Below are positions 7,616 through 16,851 of a stretch of DNA of 64,000 nucleotides, piece after piece. Location: positions 1 to 64,000 of the forward strand of contig DAHUXM010000009.1 in assembly GCA_027307165.1 (NCBI GenBank). Reading direction: 5' to 3'. Within the stretch, counting starts at the first letter, position 1, and each line of letters begins with the position of its first letter. Source of the stretch: Gemmatimonadota bacterium (GTDB lineage Bacteria > Gemmatimonadota > Gemmatimonadetes > Gemmatimonadales > Gemmatimonadaceae). The notes under the pieces are model-generated. The model saw nothing but the letters and a program-made list of their open reading frames with translations. It made no database searches and had not been told where the DNA came from. The translations under genes were made by a program, and so were the position numbers.

Positions 7616-9634
7616 ATGTCCGTTCGATCCATCGCCGCCCTCGCGCTTCTCTCCAGCGCAGTCGCGTTGCCGATTTCAGCGCAGCAATCCGCGCCCGTTC
7701 TTCCGTACACGCCGACCAGCGCGCCACGGGCGATACGACGAGACATCCCGCTCACCAACATGATCCGCCGAGCATGGGAAGCCGGGACGCGCGATTCGAC
7801 AGGACGTCCGGGACGTAATTACTGGCAGCTCTGGAACGACTACACAATCAACGCCCGCTTCGACGCTCCAACAGCAACAGTGAGCGGCAGCGAGCGCGTA
7901 GTGATCCACAACAACAGCGATTCGGCGATGCACGAGATCGTGCTGCGGCTGGATCAGAACATCTATCGCGCTAACGTACCGCGCGCCGAAACGGTTCCGG
8001 AGATCACCGACGGAATGGTCGTGACGAAGCTGACCGTCGACGGTGCGAATGTCGACCTCAGCGACAGAACCAACGCTGCAGGACGAAGCCCGCGCGGCCG
8101 GCCAGCTCCGCCGATCACGCACCCTGAAGCGATCGGTATCACTCAGACAGTTGCAACAATCAAGCTTCCCGCACCGATCCCCGCGAAGGGTACTAGTACG
8201 ATCGAAGCCGAGTGGCACTTTCGCGTTCCGCAATCGCTGGGCGTTCGCGGATTGCGCATGGGAGCGTGGGGCGACTCGCTGTATCAGGTCGGTCAGTGGT
8301 ATCCGCGCGTAGCAGTATTCGACGATCTGCGCGGTTGGGACACCGATCCGTACCTCGGCCCGTCCGAGTTCTACAACAACTACGGACATTTCGATGTGAA
8401 GCTCGACATGCCCGCAGGCTGGCTCGTCGGATCGACCGGTGTGCTGCAGAACCCTGAACAGGTGCTCACTGCGAGCGCACGCGAGAAGCTGTCGCGTGTT
8501 CTGCAATCCGACTCGACGATCAACATCGTGAGCGCCGATGAGCGCGGACCCGGCAAGTCGACCGCTGCAGGCGACAGACTCGTCTGGCACTTCGTTGCTG
8601 ACAGTGTTGGGGACGTCGCATGGGGAACGTCGGACCGCTTCGTCTGGGATGCAACCCGCGCGACGATACCGGGAAAGGGTGTCATTCCCATCAACATCTT
8701 CTACGAGCCTGGTAACGCCAGCAAGTACGTACCTGCCGGCCCAACAGCGCGTCACGCGCTCGAGTTCTATTCGAAGTTGTGGATGCCGTACACTTATCCG
8801 TTGCTCACGATGGTGGACGGCCCCGAAGGCGGAATGGAATATCCGATGTTCATCATGTCGAGCGCCGGTGCAGCCGATCATGAAACGGGTCACCAGTGGT
8901 GGCCGATGATGGTCGGCACCAACGAGACGTGGTACGGCTTCATGGACGAGGGCTTCAATCAGTACATGAATCGTCTGTCCCGCTTCGATCGACTCGGCCA
9001 GACGCCGAACGTCGACAGCCTGGGACAGTCGTATGGCCGCACGAGTGGTGATGAGCGCGAGCACCCGCTCATGTCGGACGCGAACTACGGCGGCCCGATG
9101 TATTCCTTCCAGGCCTACGGCAAGGCGCCGCTGATGCTGTCGATGCTCGGCGGCATCGTCGGCGATACCGCGGTCTGGAATGCAATGAGCGATTACGCAA
9201 AAGCATGGCGCTTCAAGCATCCCACGCCGTGGGATTACGCGCTGTTCATGGACAACGCGCTGCACAAGGATCTCAGCTGGTTCTGGTACTACTGGCTGTT
9301 CACCGACGAGTCAGTGGACGGATCGATCGCGAGCGTGAAGACGGCCGGTGCGCGAACGACGGTTGTAGTTCGTCAGGACGGCGCAATGCCGTCGCCAGTG
9401 GTTCTCGAAGTCAAGTTCGCGGCAACTGGTCCTGCGATCCGCGCAATGAAGAACGCGCGGATGACAGACTCAACCACAGCGATAGTTACGTGGCCCGTCG
9501 AGGTGTGGTTCAATGGCAACAGAACCTACAACGCCGTACTGGACTTCGGCGGACGCAAGATAGAATCGATAACCCTGGATCCAGGCCGTCGATTCCCCGA
9601 TCGTAATCCCAGCGACAACGTATGGCCGCGATAA
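7616..9634 (+). CDS. M1 family zinc metallopeptidase (aminopeptidase N-like), secreted
   Basis: The 672-residue protein has a Sec signal peptide ending near ISAQQ (residue 22). An N-terminal beta-sandwich domain is followed by the gluzincin catalytic domain. The zinc site HETGHQWWP (H422, E423, H426) is followed by E445 in DEGFNQY, exactly 18 residues after the second histidine, as in M1 enzymes. EGGMEYP replaces the exopeptidase GAMEN motif. It probably removes N-terminal residues from peptides in the periplasm or outside the cell. Length is shorter than full aminopeptidase N (about 850 residues), so the C-terminal helical domain is reduced. It is flanked on both sides by family-2 repeats. 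Confidence 0.95.
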   Translation: MSVRSIAALALLSSAVALPISAQQSAPVLPYTPTSAPRAIRRDIPLTNMIRRAWEAGTRDSTGRPGRNYWQLWNDYTINARFDAPTATVSGSERVVIHNNSDSAMHEIVLRLDQNIYRANVPRAETVPEITDGMVVTKLTVDGANVDLSDRTNAAGRSPRGRPAPPITHPEAIGITQTVATIKLPAPIPAKGTSTIEAEWHFRVPQSLGVRGLRMGAWGDSLYQVGQWYPRVAVFDDLRGWDTDPYLGPSEFYNNYGHFDVKLDMPAGWLVGSTGVLQNPEQVLTASAREKLSRVLQSDSTINIVSADERGPGKSTAAGDRLVWHFVADSVGDVAWGTSDRFVWDATRATIPGKGVIPINIFYEPGNASKYVPAGPTARHALEFYSKLWMPYTYPLLTMVDGPEGGMEYPMFIMSSAGAADHETGHQWWPMMVGTNETWYGFMDEGFNQYMNRLSRFDRLGQTPNVDSLGQSYGRTSGDEREHPLMSDANYGGPMYSFQAYGKAPLMLSMLGGIVGDTAVWNAMSDYAKAWRFKHPTPWDYALFMDNALHKDLSWFWYYWLFTDESVDGSIASVKTAGARTTVVVRQDGAMPSPVVLEVKFAATGPAIRAMKNARMTDSTTAIVTWPVEVWFNGNRTYNAVLDFGGRKIESITLDPGRRFPDRNPSDNVWPR

Positions 9635-9938
9635 CGACGCGTCGTACGCACGCCACGCACCGAATTGGTGATTCTGCGTAGGGCGCGGATTCTTCCGCGC
9701 CTGGCCCCGTCACGCGCAATCGAATTCGGATGACCGCCGCGGATTCTTCCGCGCCTGGCCCCTTTACCCGCAATCGGATTCGGATGTCCGCCGGATGCAT
9801 CCGCGCCCGACCCATTTACGCGGTATCGAACCCGGCTAACCACCACGTCGATACCGCCGCGCCACACGCCCGACCCATTTACGCGGTATCGAACCCGCAT
9901 GACCACCGCATCCGTTCTACGACCACCCCGGCAAGCCG
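9635..9938. repeat. 304-bp intergenic repeat region, locus 3
   Basis: This lies between the convergent M1 and BNR genes. It repeats the composite of locus 2: ACCGAATTGGTGATTCTGC fused to GTAGGGCGCGGATTCTTCC. Three or more imperfect units with CCCATTTACGCGGTATCG and AACCCG follow. No coding sequence is supported. Confidence 0.8.
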
Positions 9939-12731
9939 TTACCGTGGTGGTCGCACCAGATCCTCCGGACGGTCCTCGACGCGCACCGCCTGCCTGAACG
10001 TCTTACCCGCAACCTTCATCGTGACCACATAATCACCAGGCTCGACGCGCTTGAGATCCGCCGCCGACGTCGGATCACCAAGCGCGCGCGGACGCGGCTT
10101 GCTGCTCGTGAGATCCCAGGTGGCTTGATTGAGGCCGGCGTAACCCGGCCCGCTCAACTTGCGCACCGTGTCGCCCTTCGCGGTAAGGATGTACAGGTCC
10201 ACCGGACCGGTGAGAGCATCACGCAAATAGTACGAGATGATCGCGCCGCGCGGAGGATTCTTTGCGACGAACGGGCGGCTTCCGAATGACGGATACGTAT
10301 CCGTGTAGCGGAACTGAAGCGCTGGCGAAACGCGAAACAGATGCGCGCGTTCGCGCAGCAACGTGTCGGTCATCTCTTCGAGCGGACCGACATTCACCAA
10401 CCAGATCCCGCGACCGTGCGTGCCGACCACGAGATCGCGCTGGTCGTATGACATCGCGAATTTCTCGACGGATACCGGCGGCAGTCCATGACCGAATTTC
10501 CGCCACTTCGCGCCACCATCGATGGATACGTAGACACCGGTCTCCGTTCCGACCCATAGCAGTTGCGCATTGTACGGGTCCTCGAACACGGTGAGACTGC
10601 CAGCGTCAGCAGGCAAACCAGTCGAGATCGAGCTCCAGCTCTTTCCAAAGTTCGTGGTTTTGTACACGTGCGGTGCGTAGTCGTCGCGACTGTGACAGTC
10701 GTACGTCATGTACGCGGTCCCTTCCGCGAAATGGCTCGCTGCGATCGTCGATACGAAGCAGTGCGTCGGCGCCTTCGCGGGAAAGTTTGCGGTGACGTTC
10801 GTCCATGTCTTTCCGTAATCACGCGTCAGCCAGACCAGTCCATCATCGCTGCCCGTCCATATCACGTCGCGCGTGCGCGGGCTTTCTGCAATCGAGAACA
10901 ACGCGTGGTAGGACGTGTTCGGTCCTTCACCTTCGGGATGTTCGCGCGTGGCCCGCGTCATGTCGGGACCGACCACTTCCCAATCGATGCTCTTGTCACC
11001 CTGATCGTGAATGCGGAAGAGATGGTTTCCACCCGCGTACAACGTCGCGGTGTCGTGCTGCGACAGCGCCAGTGGCGTCGTCCAGCCCCAGGTGTAGTTG
11101 TAGCCGGAGTCGCCGCCCGCATCGAGCGCCATCGGCTGGATGTGATCGCGCTTCCATGTGCGCATGTCCAGACGCGACATGCTGCCGAATTGTGATTCCG
11201 AATAGATGATGTTGGGGTTGGTGCGCGATATCTGCACCCACATTCCATCGCCGCCGTTGACGCTGTACCAGTCGGCGTCGGTAACTCCGAGCGTGTCACG
11301 TGTACTGCTCGGTCCACACCAGACGCCGTTGTCCTGCAGGCCCCCGCAGATGCGATACGGCTTGGACGTGCTGTCGATAGCGACGGTGTAGAACTGGCCA
11401 ATGGGAATTGCGGCGTGTGCCCAGGCTTTCCCTCCGTCAAACGTGGTGTACACGCCGCCATCGTTGCCGAGTATCATGTGCGCGCTGTCGGCGGGATCGA
11501 TCCAGAGTGCGTGGTTATCGACGTGAACGTTGTACAGCGAATCGTTCTCGAATGAATGTCCGCCGTCCTTTGAAACCATGAGCGGCGACGCAAGCATGTA
11601 CACGTGGCTGTCGTTGGTCGGGTCGGTGACTATCTCGTCGTAGTAGTAATGTGGATTCGCGGCCAGGTCGTTGACGTGCGTCCAGTGCGCGCCGGCGTCG
11701 TCGGATTTGAAAACTCCACCGAATGGTGCCGCAGACGTGCTGGTGACGCCGCGATCCACGGGGATCATTGCATATACTGTCGACGGGTGCTTCGCGGATA
11801 TCGAAATACTTGCGCGACCGATGTCGCCGGTCGGCAATCCGTTGCCGAGTGCTGGATCGGTGAGTCTAGTCCATGTGCGTCCACCATTCACCGTCTTGTA
11901 GATCCCGCTTCCCGCGCCGACTCCCTGCATGTGCGACCCGCCTTCACGTATCCGGTGCCACATCGCTGCATAGAGCACCTCGGGATTGGACGGATCCATT
12001 GCGAGATCGACTGCGCCCGTGGTGTCATCGACGAACAGAACCTTGCTCCACGACATGCCGCCGTTCGTCGTCTTGAAGACTCCGCGCTCGGCGTTCGGCC
12101 CCCACAGGTGTCCGAGTGCAGCGACGTACACCGTATTCGGATCGGTCGGACTGATGACGATCTTCGCGATCGATCGCGTATCCGCGAGGCCCATGTGCTG
12201 CCACTTGCGGCCGCCGTTGGTGGACTTGTGCACGCCGTTGCCCCACAGCGTGGAGCGCGATGAATTCTTCTCGCCTGTACCGACCCAGATGATATTGCTG
12301 TCGGACGGCGCGATGGCAATGTCGCCAATCGATCCATTGCCGAGTGAGTCGGAGATGGAGTGCCACGTTATACCAGCGTTGGACGTCTTCCATACGCCGC
12401 CGGCGGCGGAGCCTACGTAGAGCGTCTTGCGATATGGCTTTGGCACCGCGATCGCCGTCACGCGCCCGCTGTACGCTGCCGGTCCGAGATTCCGGAATGA
12501 AAACTTGTCGATGAAGCGCGTAAGCGAATCGCCCACGGGCACCTTGCCAGCGGCTGTGTCCTGTCGCGCTCGGCTCGTGTCATTTCCCGTTGGTGACGGT
12601 TGCCGGAGTACGGTATCTCCTCGCGCCTTTTTCACTGGCTGTCGAGCGACCTGCGCCGCGAGCGGGAGGCTGATGAACATCACGGATGCGAGTGCAGTGA
12701 CGACTGCCGATGCGAGTGGCTTACGGTTCAT
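9939..12731 (-). CDS. secreted sortilin/VPS10-like BNR-repeat beta-propeller protein (Sec signal)
   Basis: The 930-residue protein has a Sec signal peptide ending at LAAQ (about residue 27). A low-complexity linker precedes many Asp-box/BNR repeats of the form (S/D)xDxGxTW, seen as KTSNAGITWHS, KSTNGGRKWQH, KTTNGGMSWSK and KTVNGGRTWTR, which build a ten-bladed-type propeller as in VPS10/sortilin and xyloglucanase folds. The C-terminus (DLYILTAKGDTVRKLSG) resembles a FlgD-like beta-sandwich. Such proteins are abundant in Gemmatimonadota and Acidobacteria; their substrate is unknown and no catalytic residues are obvious. A paralogue with a Tat signal lies at 16852-19800. Confidence 0.9.
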   Translation of the reverse strand: MNRKPLASAVVTALASVMFISLPLAAQVARQPVKKARGDTVLRQPSPTGNDTSRARQDTAAGKVPVGDSLTRFIDKFSFRNLGPAAYSGRVTAIAVPKPYRKTLYVGSAAGGVWKTSNAGITWHSISDSLGNGSIGDIAIAPSDSNIIWVGTGEKNSSRSTLWGNGVHKSTNGGRKWQHMGLADTRSIAKIVISPTDPNTVYVAALGHLWGPNAERGVFKTTNGGMSWSKVLFVDDTTGAVDLAMDPSNPEVLYAAMWHRIREGGSHMQGVGAGSGIYKTVNGGRTWTRLTDPALGNGLPTGDIGRASISISAKHPSTVYAMIPVDRGVTSTSAAPFGGVFKSDDAGAHWTHVNDLAANPHYYYDEIVTDPTNDSHVYMLASPLMVSKDGGHSFENDSLYNVHVDNHALWIDPADSAHMILGNDGGVYTTFDGGKAWAHAAIPIGQFYTVAIDSTSKPYRICGGLQDNGVWCGPSSTRDTLGVTDADWYSVNGGDGMWVQISRTNPNIIYSESQFGSMSRLDMRTWKRDHIQPMALDAGGDSGYNYTWGWTTPLALSQHDTATLYAGGNHLFRIHDQGDKSIDWEVVGPDMTRATREHPEGEGPNTSYHALFSIAESPRTRDVIWTGSDDGLVWLTRDYGKTWTNVTANFPAKAPTHCFVSTIAASHFAEGTAYMTYDCHSRDDYAPHVYKTTNFGKSWSSISTGLPADAGSLTVFEDPYNAQLLWVGTETGVYVSIDGGAKWRKFGHGLPPVSVEKFAMSYDQRDLVVGTHGRGIWLVNVGPLEEMTDTLLRERAHLFRVSPALQFRYTDTYPSFGSRPFVAKNPPRGAIISYYLRDALTGPVDLYILTAKGDTVRKLSGPGYAGLNQATWDLTSSKPRPRALGDPTSAADLKRVEPGDYVVTMKVAGKTFRQAVRVEDRPEDLVRPPR

Positions 12732-12773
12732 GATAGTGCGTGAGAGCGTGGGATGACTACATCACTTCCTGCA

Positions 12774-14108
12774 TCACTTCGGGTTGCTGAGTCTGTATAT
12801 CAACACCGCCGCGCGCTTCGTCTGCACCGGCAGCATCCGTAGATCGGCGGTTTCCTTCTCGGTGTGATCGTCACGGCCCGACAGGCCAAGTCCATCCATG
12901 GCCATTGGTACAAGCTTCGCGACGAACGACACGTCGGCCGCGCCGGCACGTGACGGATCGACGGGCGTGACGGGCCAGAATCCGAGGTCGGTGCTCACCT
13001 TGCTGTACATCGCGAGCAGTTTGCGATTGCCATCGGTCGGTGCCATCGGCGGATAACCGTCGGCGAACGTTATCTCCGCAGTCGTGTGCGGAAGATGATC
13101 GGCGACAATATCGGTCATCGTCCTGCGCGCGTGCGCCAGCTGTTCGGGCGATAGCGTGCGCAGATCTCCCGTGACGATCATCTCCTTCGCGACGACGTTG
13201 CTCTTGCCGGCCGCACTTCCTTCAGTGCCGCTGGTATCGGCTTTCACCGACGTGCCGCCGAGCGCGAGGCCGGGATTGAAGGTGAGATACTGTTCGCTCG
13301 AAAGTTTCTGATAGAACTGATTCAGGATGCGCGACGCCTCGTACACCGCGCCCGCTCCAACATCACTCGTGAATATCTGCGACGAGTGCGCCGGCACTCC
13401 GGTCGTGCGCAGCGTCCATCCGTCGTCTCCGCGACGTGAGATGACAGCCGTATGCGGATCGCCCGCAGCATCCTCGAAGCCGAGTGCTGCGGTCGCGCCA
13501 TGGGCAGCATCGATCAGTGTCTTGCGCGCGAGACTCAAAGGTGCGCCCGACTCTTCCTCGTCGCCGTGGTACACGACTGTAACGTTCATCCTGTCCAGCA
13601 GACCGGCGTCCTTGAGCGCGCGCAACGCGTACAGCGCGATGACGTCGCCCCCCTTCATGTCGATGACGCCCGGCCCTGTAGCCGTCGAATCGTTCACCAT
13701 CGTGAACTTCTGAAACGGGCTGCTCGGCTCGAACACCGTATCCAGATGGCCTATCAGCAGGATCTTGGGACCCGGCCCGGGATGCTCGGCGACGAGATGT
13801 CCCGCGCGATGGAACGCGGCGCCATCGACCCAGCGCGTGGTGAAGCCAAGTGAGTCGTACTGTGCACGGAAGATGTCGCCAACCTGACGCACGCCGGCAA
13901 AGTTGAGCGAGCCGCTGTTGATGTTGACAGTGCGCTCGAGCAGGGCGAGAGCTGCGGCGTTGTGCGAGTCCACCGCCTTGGCGACAGCTCGTTCCTGCTT
14001 CGTGAGCGCGACGGCGGCCTTCTGAGCGCCGGCCGGTGGGGGGGTGAGGAACAATGCGCCCGCCACCGGGAGCACGGCCAGGCCGCAACGGAATCGGGAT
14101 GTACGCAT
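12774..14108 (-). CDS. M20 family metallopeptidase (carboxypeptidase G2-like), secreted
   Basis: The 444-residue protein has an N-terminal signal peptide (AVLPVAGALFLTPPPAGAQ). Di-zinc M20 ligands are visible: His and catalytic Asp in LIGHLDTVFEP, the bridging Asp in GPGVIDMKGGD, the catalytic Glu pair in HGDEEESG, and a late His in GRDDHTEKE. The dimerisation domain lies between these. Glutamate carboxypeptidase-type enzymes hydrolyse C-terminal glutamate or dipeptides. It sits 42 bases downstream of the BNR gene start on the same strand and 61 bases from the divergent DUF5916 gene. Confidence 0.93.
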   Translation of the reverse strand: MRTSRFRCGLAVLPVAGALFLTPPPAGAQKAAVALTKQERAVAKAVDSHNAAALALLERTVNINSGSLNFAGVRQVGDIFRAQYDSLGFTTRWVDGAAFHRAGHLVAEHPGPGPKILLIGHLDTVFEPSSPFQKFTMVNDSTATGPGVIDMKGGDVIALYALRALKDAGLLDRMNVTVVYHGDEEESGAPLSLARKTLIDAAHGATAALGFEDAAGDPHTAVISRRGDDGWTLRTTGVPAHSSQIFTSDVGAGAVYEASRILNQFYQKLSSEQYLTFNPGLALGGTSVKADTSGTEGSAAGKSNVVAKEMIVTGDLRTLSPEQLAHARRTMTDIVADHLPHTTAEITFADGYPPMAPTDGNRKLLAMYSKVSTDLGFWPVTPVDPSRAGAADVSFVAKLVPMAMDGLGLSGRDDHTEKETADLRMLPVQTKRAAVLIYRLSNPK

Positions 14109-14169
14109 GCTGAAATGTAGTGCGACAACAGATGGTCGCCGTCACGCGCCAGGCTACATTTACTGCACC

Positions 14170-16500
14170 ATGCTCCTAGCATTTCTCGGCGCGTTTCAGA
14201 TCGCCGCGGCCCAGCCGGCTCCCGTATATAATGGACGCGCCAGCCAGATCACCGCGCAGGCTCCGCGCATTGACACGACTATAACTATAGATGGTAGTCT
14301 CGATGAGCCGGTCTGGAGCCGCGCAGCCGTGCTCACCGGCTTTTCCGAGTACTCTCCAGCCGATCAGCGCCCCTCGCCGGATTCGACTGACGTGTACGTC
14401 TGGTACTCACGAACCGCGATCTACTTCGGCATTCGCGCGTATGAGCCACACGGCCCTGTGCGTGCCACGCTCGCCGATCGTGACAACATCAGCTCGGATG
14501 ACAATATCGAGATTCGTCTTGACCCGTATAACGAACGCAACCGATCGCTCGTATTCGCGGTCAATCCGTTGGGTGTCCAGGCCGACGGCACTACGAACGA
14601 GACCGGTGGATTCATACCCGGATCCAACGTCGGACCGGGACAGATAGACCTGAGTGCGGACTTCCTCTGGGAGTCCAAGGGCCACGTCACGCCGTGGGGC
14701 TACGAGGTCGAGATCCGAATCCCGTTCAGCAGCCTGCGCTATCCCAACAGATCGATCCAGGATTGGGGAATTCAGATCCAGCGAAACGTGCAGCACAGCG
14801 GTTACAAGGAAACGTGGACTGAAGCGCGAAGCGGTGCAGCAAGCTTCGCCAATCAGGCGGGAACGCTGGCGGGAATGCACGACATGCATCACGGTCAGGT
14901 GATTGGACTCAACCCGGAGCTGACGAACACTGTCATCGGGAAGCCCTGCTGCAATTCATCGCTCACTGGTTGGAAGTACACCTCCAAGCCTCAGCTGGGC
15001 GGCAACGTTCGCTGGGCGATGGGCAGCAACTTCGTGCTGAACGGAACGGTGAAACCCGACTTCTCCCAGGTCGAAGCAGACGCAACGCAGATCGCGGCAG
15101 ATGAGCGATTCGCTCTGTTCTATCCCGAGAAGCGTCCGTTCTTCGTGGAAGGCAGCGACCAGTTCAACGTGCCCAACACGCTCGTGTACACACGAACCAT
15201 CGTGCAGCCCAATGCTGCAATGAAGCTCACCGGCAAGCTCGGCCGCGCAGACGTCGCGGTGCTATCCGCGCTCGACGCGGCGAGCACTACGCCGAACGGC
15301 GATCAGCCGCTGGTTGACATCATACGACTCAACAGCGGATTCGGTGGGCAGAGTACTGCCGGATTGCTTTACAGCAGTCGCGTCGGCGGTGGAAGATCCA
15401 ATCGCGTGGTCGATGGCGACATTCACTACGTGTTCGGAAAATTGTACTACGCTCAGGCGCAGGCTGCCATCAGCAATACGACACAGAATGGATCGAGCAA
15501 GACAGCGCCAATGTGGGAGCTCGTCCTGGATCGCACCGGGCGCGCCTTCGGATTTCACTACAACGTTCTCGGTGTAGGCAACACATTCGCGGCTGATAAC
15601 GGATTCGTGTCACGCACCGGAATCGTCGCGCCAGGCATTTCCAATCGGCTGAGCCTGTACGGACCACCGGGCGCACTGATCGAAAAGTTCAATGTATTCT
15701 TTTCGACAAAGGCCGTCTGGCGCTATGACGATTTCTTCGCCGCAAAGAGCTTGCTCGAAGACAACGCATCGGCGAATACCAGCTTTACATTGCGTGGCGG
15801 ATGGTCGCTCGGCGTTACGCCCACGATCGCCACCTATGCATTCGATCCTGCGGCTTATCTCGGTGATTTCGTCAGCACGACACAGGGAAGCAATATCCCG
15901 TTCCAGCCGTCGCCACGAATCACGACGTTCACAAACGCGTTCAAGATATCGACACCCCAGTTCGCGAAGTACGACGCATCACTCGGCGTCACCACCGGCA
16001 ACGACGTCGATTTCCTCGAGACGTCACGCGTTCGGCGACTGGATTACAACGCCAGTCTCAATCTACGCCCGACCCAGCAACTGCGTGTCGGTGCGACATA
16101 CGTAAGCAGCCGGTTCACACGTCGCAGTGACGGAGCGCTCTCGACCTCGACGCGAATTCCGCGGGTGAAGGTGGAGTACCAGGTTACACGATCGATCTTC
16201 GTGCGCGTCGTCACACAATACACCGCGACCCTGCGCTCATCATTGCTGGATCCGCGCACCGGGCTTCCTCTGTTGATCCGCAACGACACGTCATACGTCC
16301 CGTCGATCGAAAACATCGCAAACGGATTGCGCACCGACTGGCTATTCTCGTACCGCCCATCGCCAGGCACGGTCTTCTTCGCCGGCTACGGAAACTCGAT
16401 GACCGAGCCCGATGCGCTCGCCTTCCGACGCCTGCGCCGCACGCAGGACGGATTCTTCGTGAAGCTGAGCTACCTGTTCGAGCCACTCGGCGGCCGGTAA
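14170..16500 (+). CDS. DUF5916 protein with N-terminal CBM9-like domain, predicted outer membrane
   Basis: From the ATG at 14170 the 776-residue product has a short signal peptide (MLLAFLGAFQIAAAQ). A CBM9-like sandwich follows (ITIDGSLDEPVWSRAA, VYVWYSRTAIYFGIRAYEP), then DUF5916 with alternating aromatic beta strands to a terminal YLFEPLGGR, as in outer-membrane barrels. The family often lies near TonB-dependent or peptidase genes; its function is unknown. An upstream in-frame ATG at 14044 would overlap the divergent M20 gene and precede the signal peptide, so I reject it. Confidence 0.9.
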   Translation: MLLAFLGAFQIAAAQPAPVYNGRASQITAQAPRIDTTITIDGSLDEPVWSRAAVLTGFSEYSPADQRPSPDSTDVYVWYSRTAIYFGIRAYEPHGPVRATLADRDNISSDDNIEIRLDPYNERNRSLVFAVNPLGVQADGTTNETGGFIPGSNVGPGQIDLSADFLWESKGHVTPWGYEVEIRIPFSSLRYPNRSIQDWGIQIQRNVQHSGYKETWTEARSGAASFANQAGTLAGMHDMHHGQVIGLNPELTNTVIGKPCCNSSLTGWKYTSKPQLGGNVRWAMGSNFVLNGTVKPDFSQVEADATQIAADERFALFYPEKRPFFVEGSDQFNVPNTLVYTRTIVQPNAAMKLTGKLGRADVAVLSALDAASTTPNGDQPLVDIIRLNSGFGGQSTAGLLYSSRVGGGRSNRVVDGDIHYVFGKLYYAQAQAAISNTTQNGSSKTAPMWELVLDRTGRAFGFHYNVLGVGNTFAADNGFVSRTGIVAPGISNRLSLYGPPGALIEKFNVFFSTKAVWRYDDFFAAKSLLEDNASANTSFTLRGGWSLGVTPTIATYAFDPAAYLGDFVSTTQGSNIPFQPSPRITTFTNAFKISTPQFAKYDASLGVTTGNDVDFLETSRVRRLDYNASLNLRPTQQLRVGATYVSSRFTRRSDGALSTSTRIPRVKVEYQVTRSIFVRVVTQYTATLRSSLLDPRTGLPLLIRNDTSYVPSIENIANGLRTDWLFSYRPSPGTVFFAGYGNSMTEPDALAFRRLRRTQDGFFVKLSYLFEPLGGR

Positions 16501-16851
16501 CCCCGCGCAGCGTTGCCGCGAAATCGGAGACCTGCCCCCCCACCGTCATTCCCGCTGTAGGGCGCGGATGCATCCGCGCCTCGGGAATCCATCTGCCCGT
16601 CGTCATTCCCGCGAAAGCGGGAATCCATCTGCCCGTCGTCATTCCCGCGAAAGCGGGAATCCATGTTATCAGTCTCTGGCTGCGATGACAGCAGGAAGCT
16701 GGTCGGCAACAGATGGATTCCCGCTTTCGCGGGAATGACGAGTCGAAGGGCGCTTTCGCCGACATGACAATTCCGGACTCCGCGCCCCTCCACCAAGCCC
16801 GAACGCTGTAAAGACTTTTCCCGTATGTTTTGTTGAACCCTAGCCCACCGT
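16501..16851. repeat. 351-bp intergenic region with hairpin repeats (family 1 copy A and nested family 2)
   Basis: 16544-16740 holds three tandem 36-bp hairpin units. Each has an ATTCCCGC-GAAA-GCGGGAAT stem-loop with a GNRA-type tetraloop. The third unit is the left arm of a 104-bp element (16637-16740) ending in an inverted copy at 16713-16740. In the first unit the loop is replaced by a 26-bp family-2 palindrome (16556-16581). The rest shows no gene. Confidence 0.88.
16637..16740 (+). mobile_element. MITE/REP-like element, family 1 copy A (104 bp)
   Basis: Terminal inverted 28-bp arms, each itself a hairpin, flank about 48 bp of internal sequence containing GTTATC, GTCTCTGG, TGCGATGAC and GGCAACAG. 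The same organisation and length recur at 19842-19946, 27002-27103 (opposite orientation) and 36750-36853. No transposase is present, so mobilisation in trans (for example by a RAYT enzyme) is inference. Confidence 0.75.

Noticed and set aside
7676..9265. 529-residue frame antisense to the M1 peptidase
   Set aside because: It is a shadow of the GC-rich codon pattern; the plus-strand gene has all catalytic motifs.
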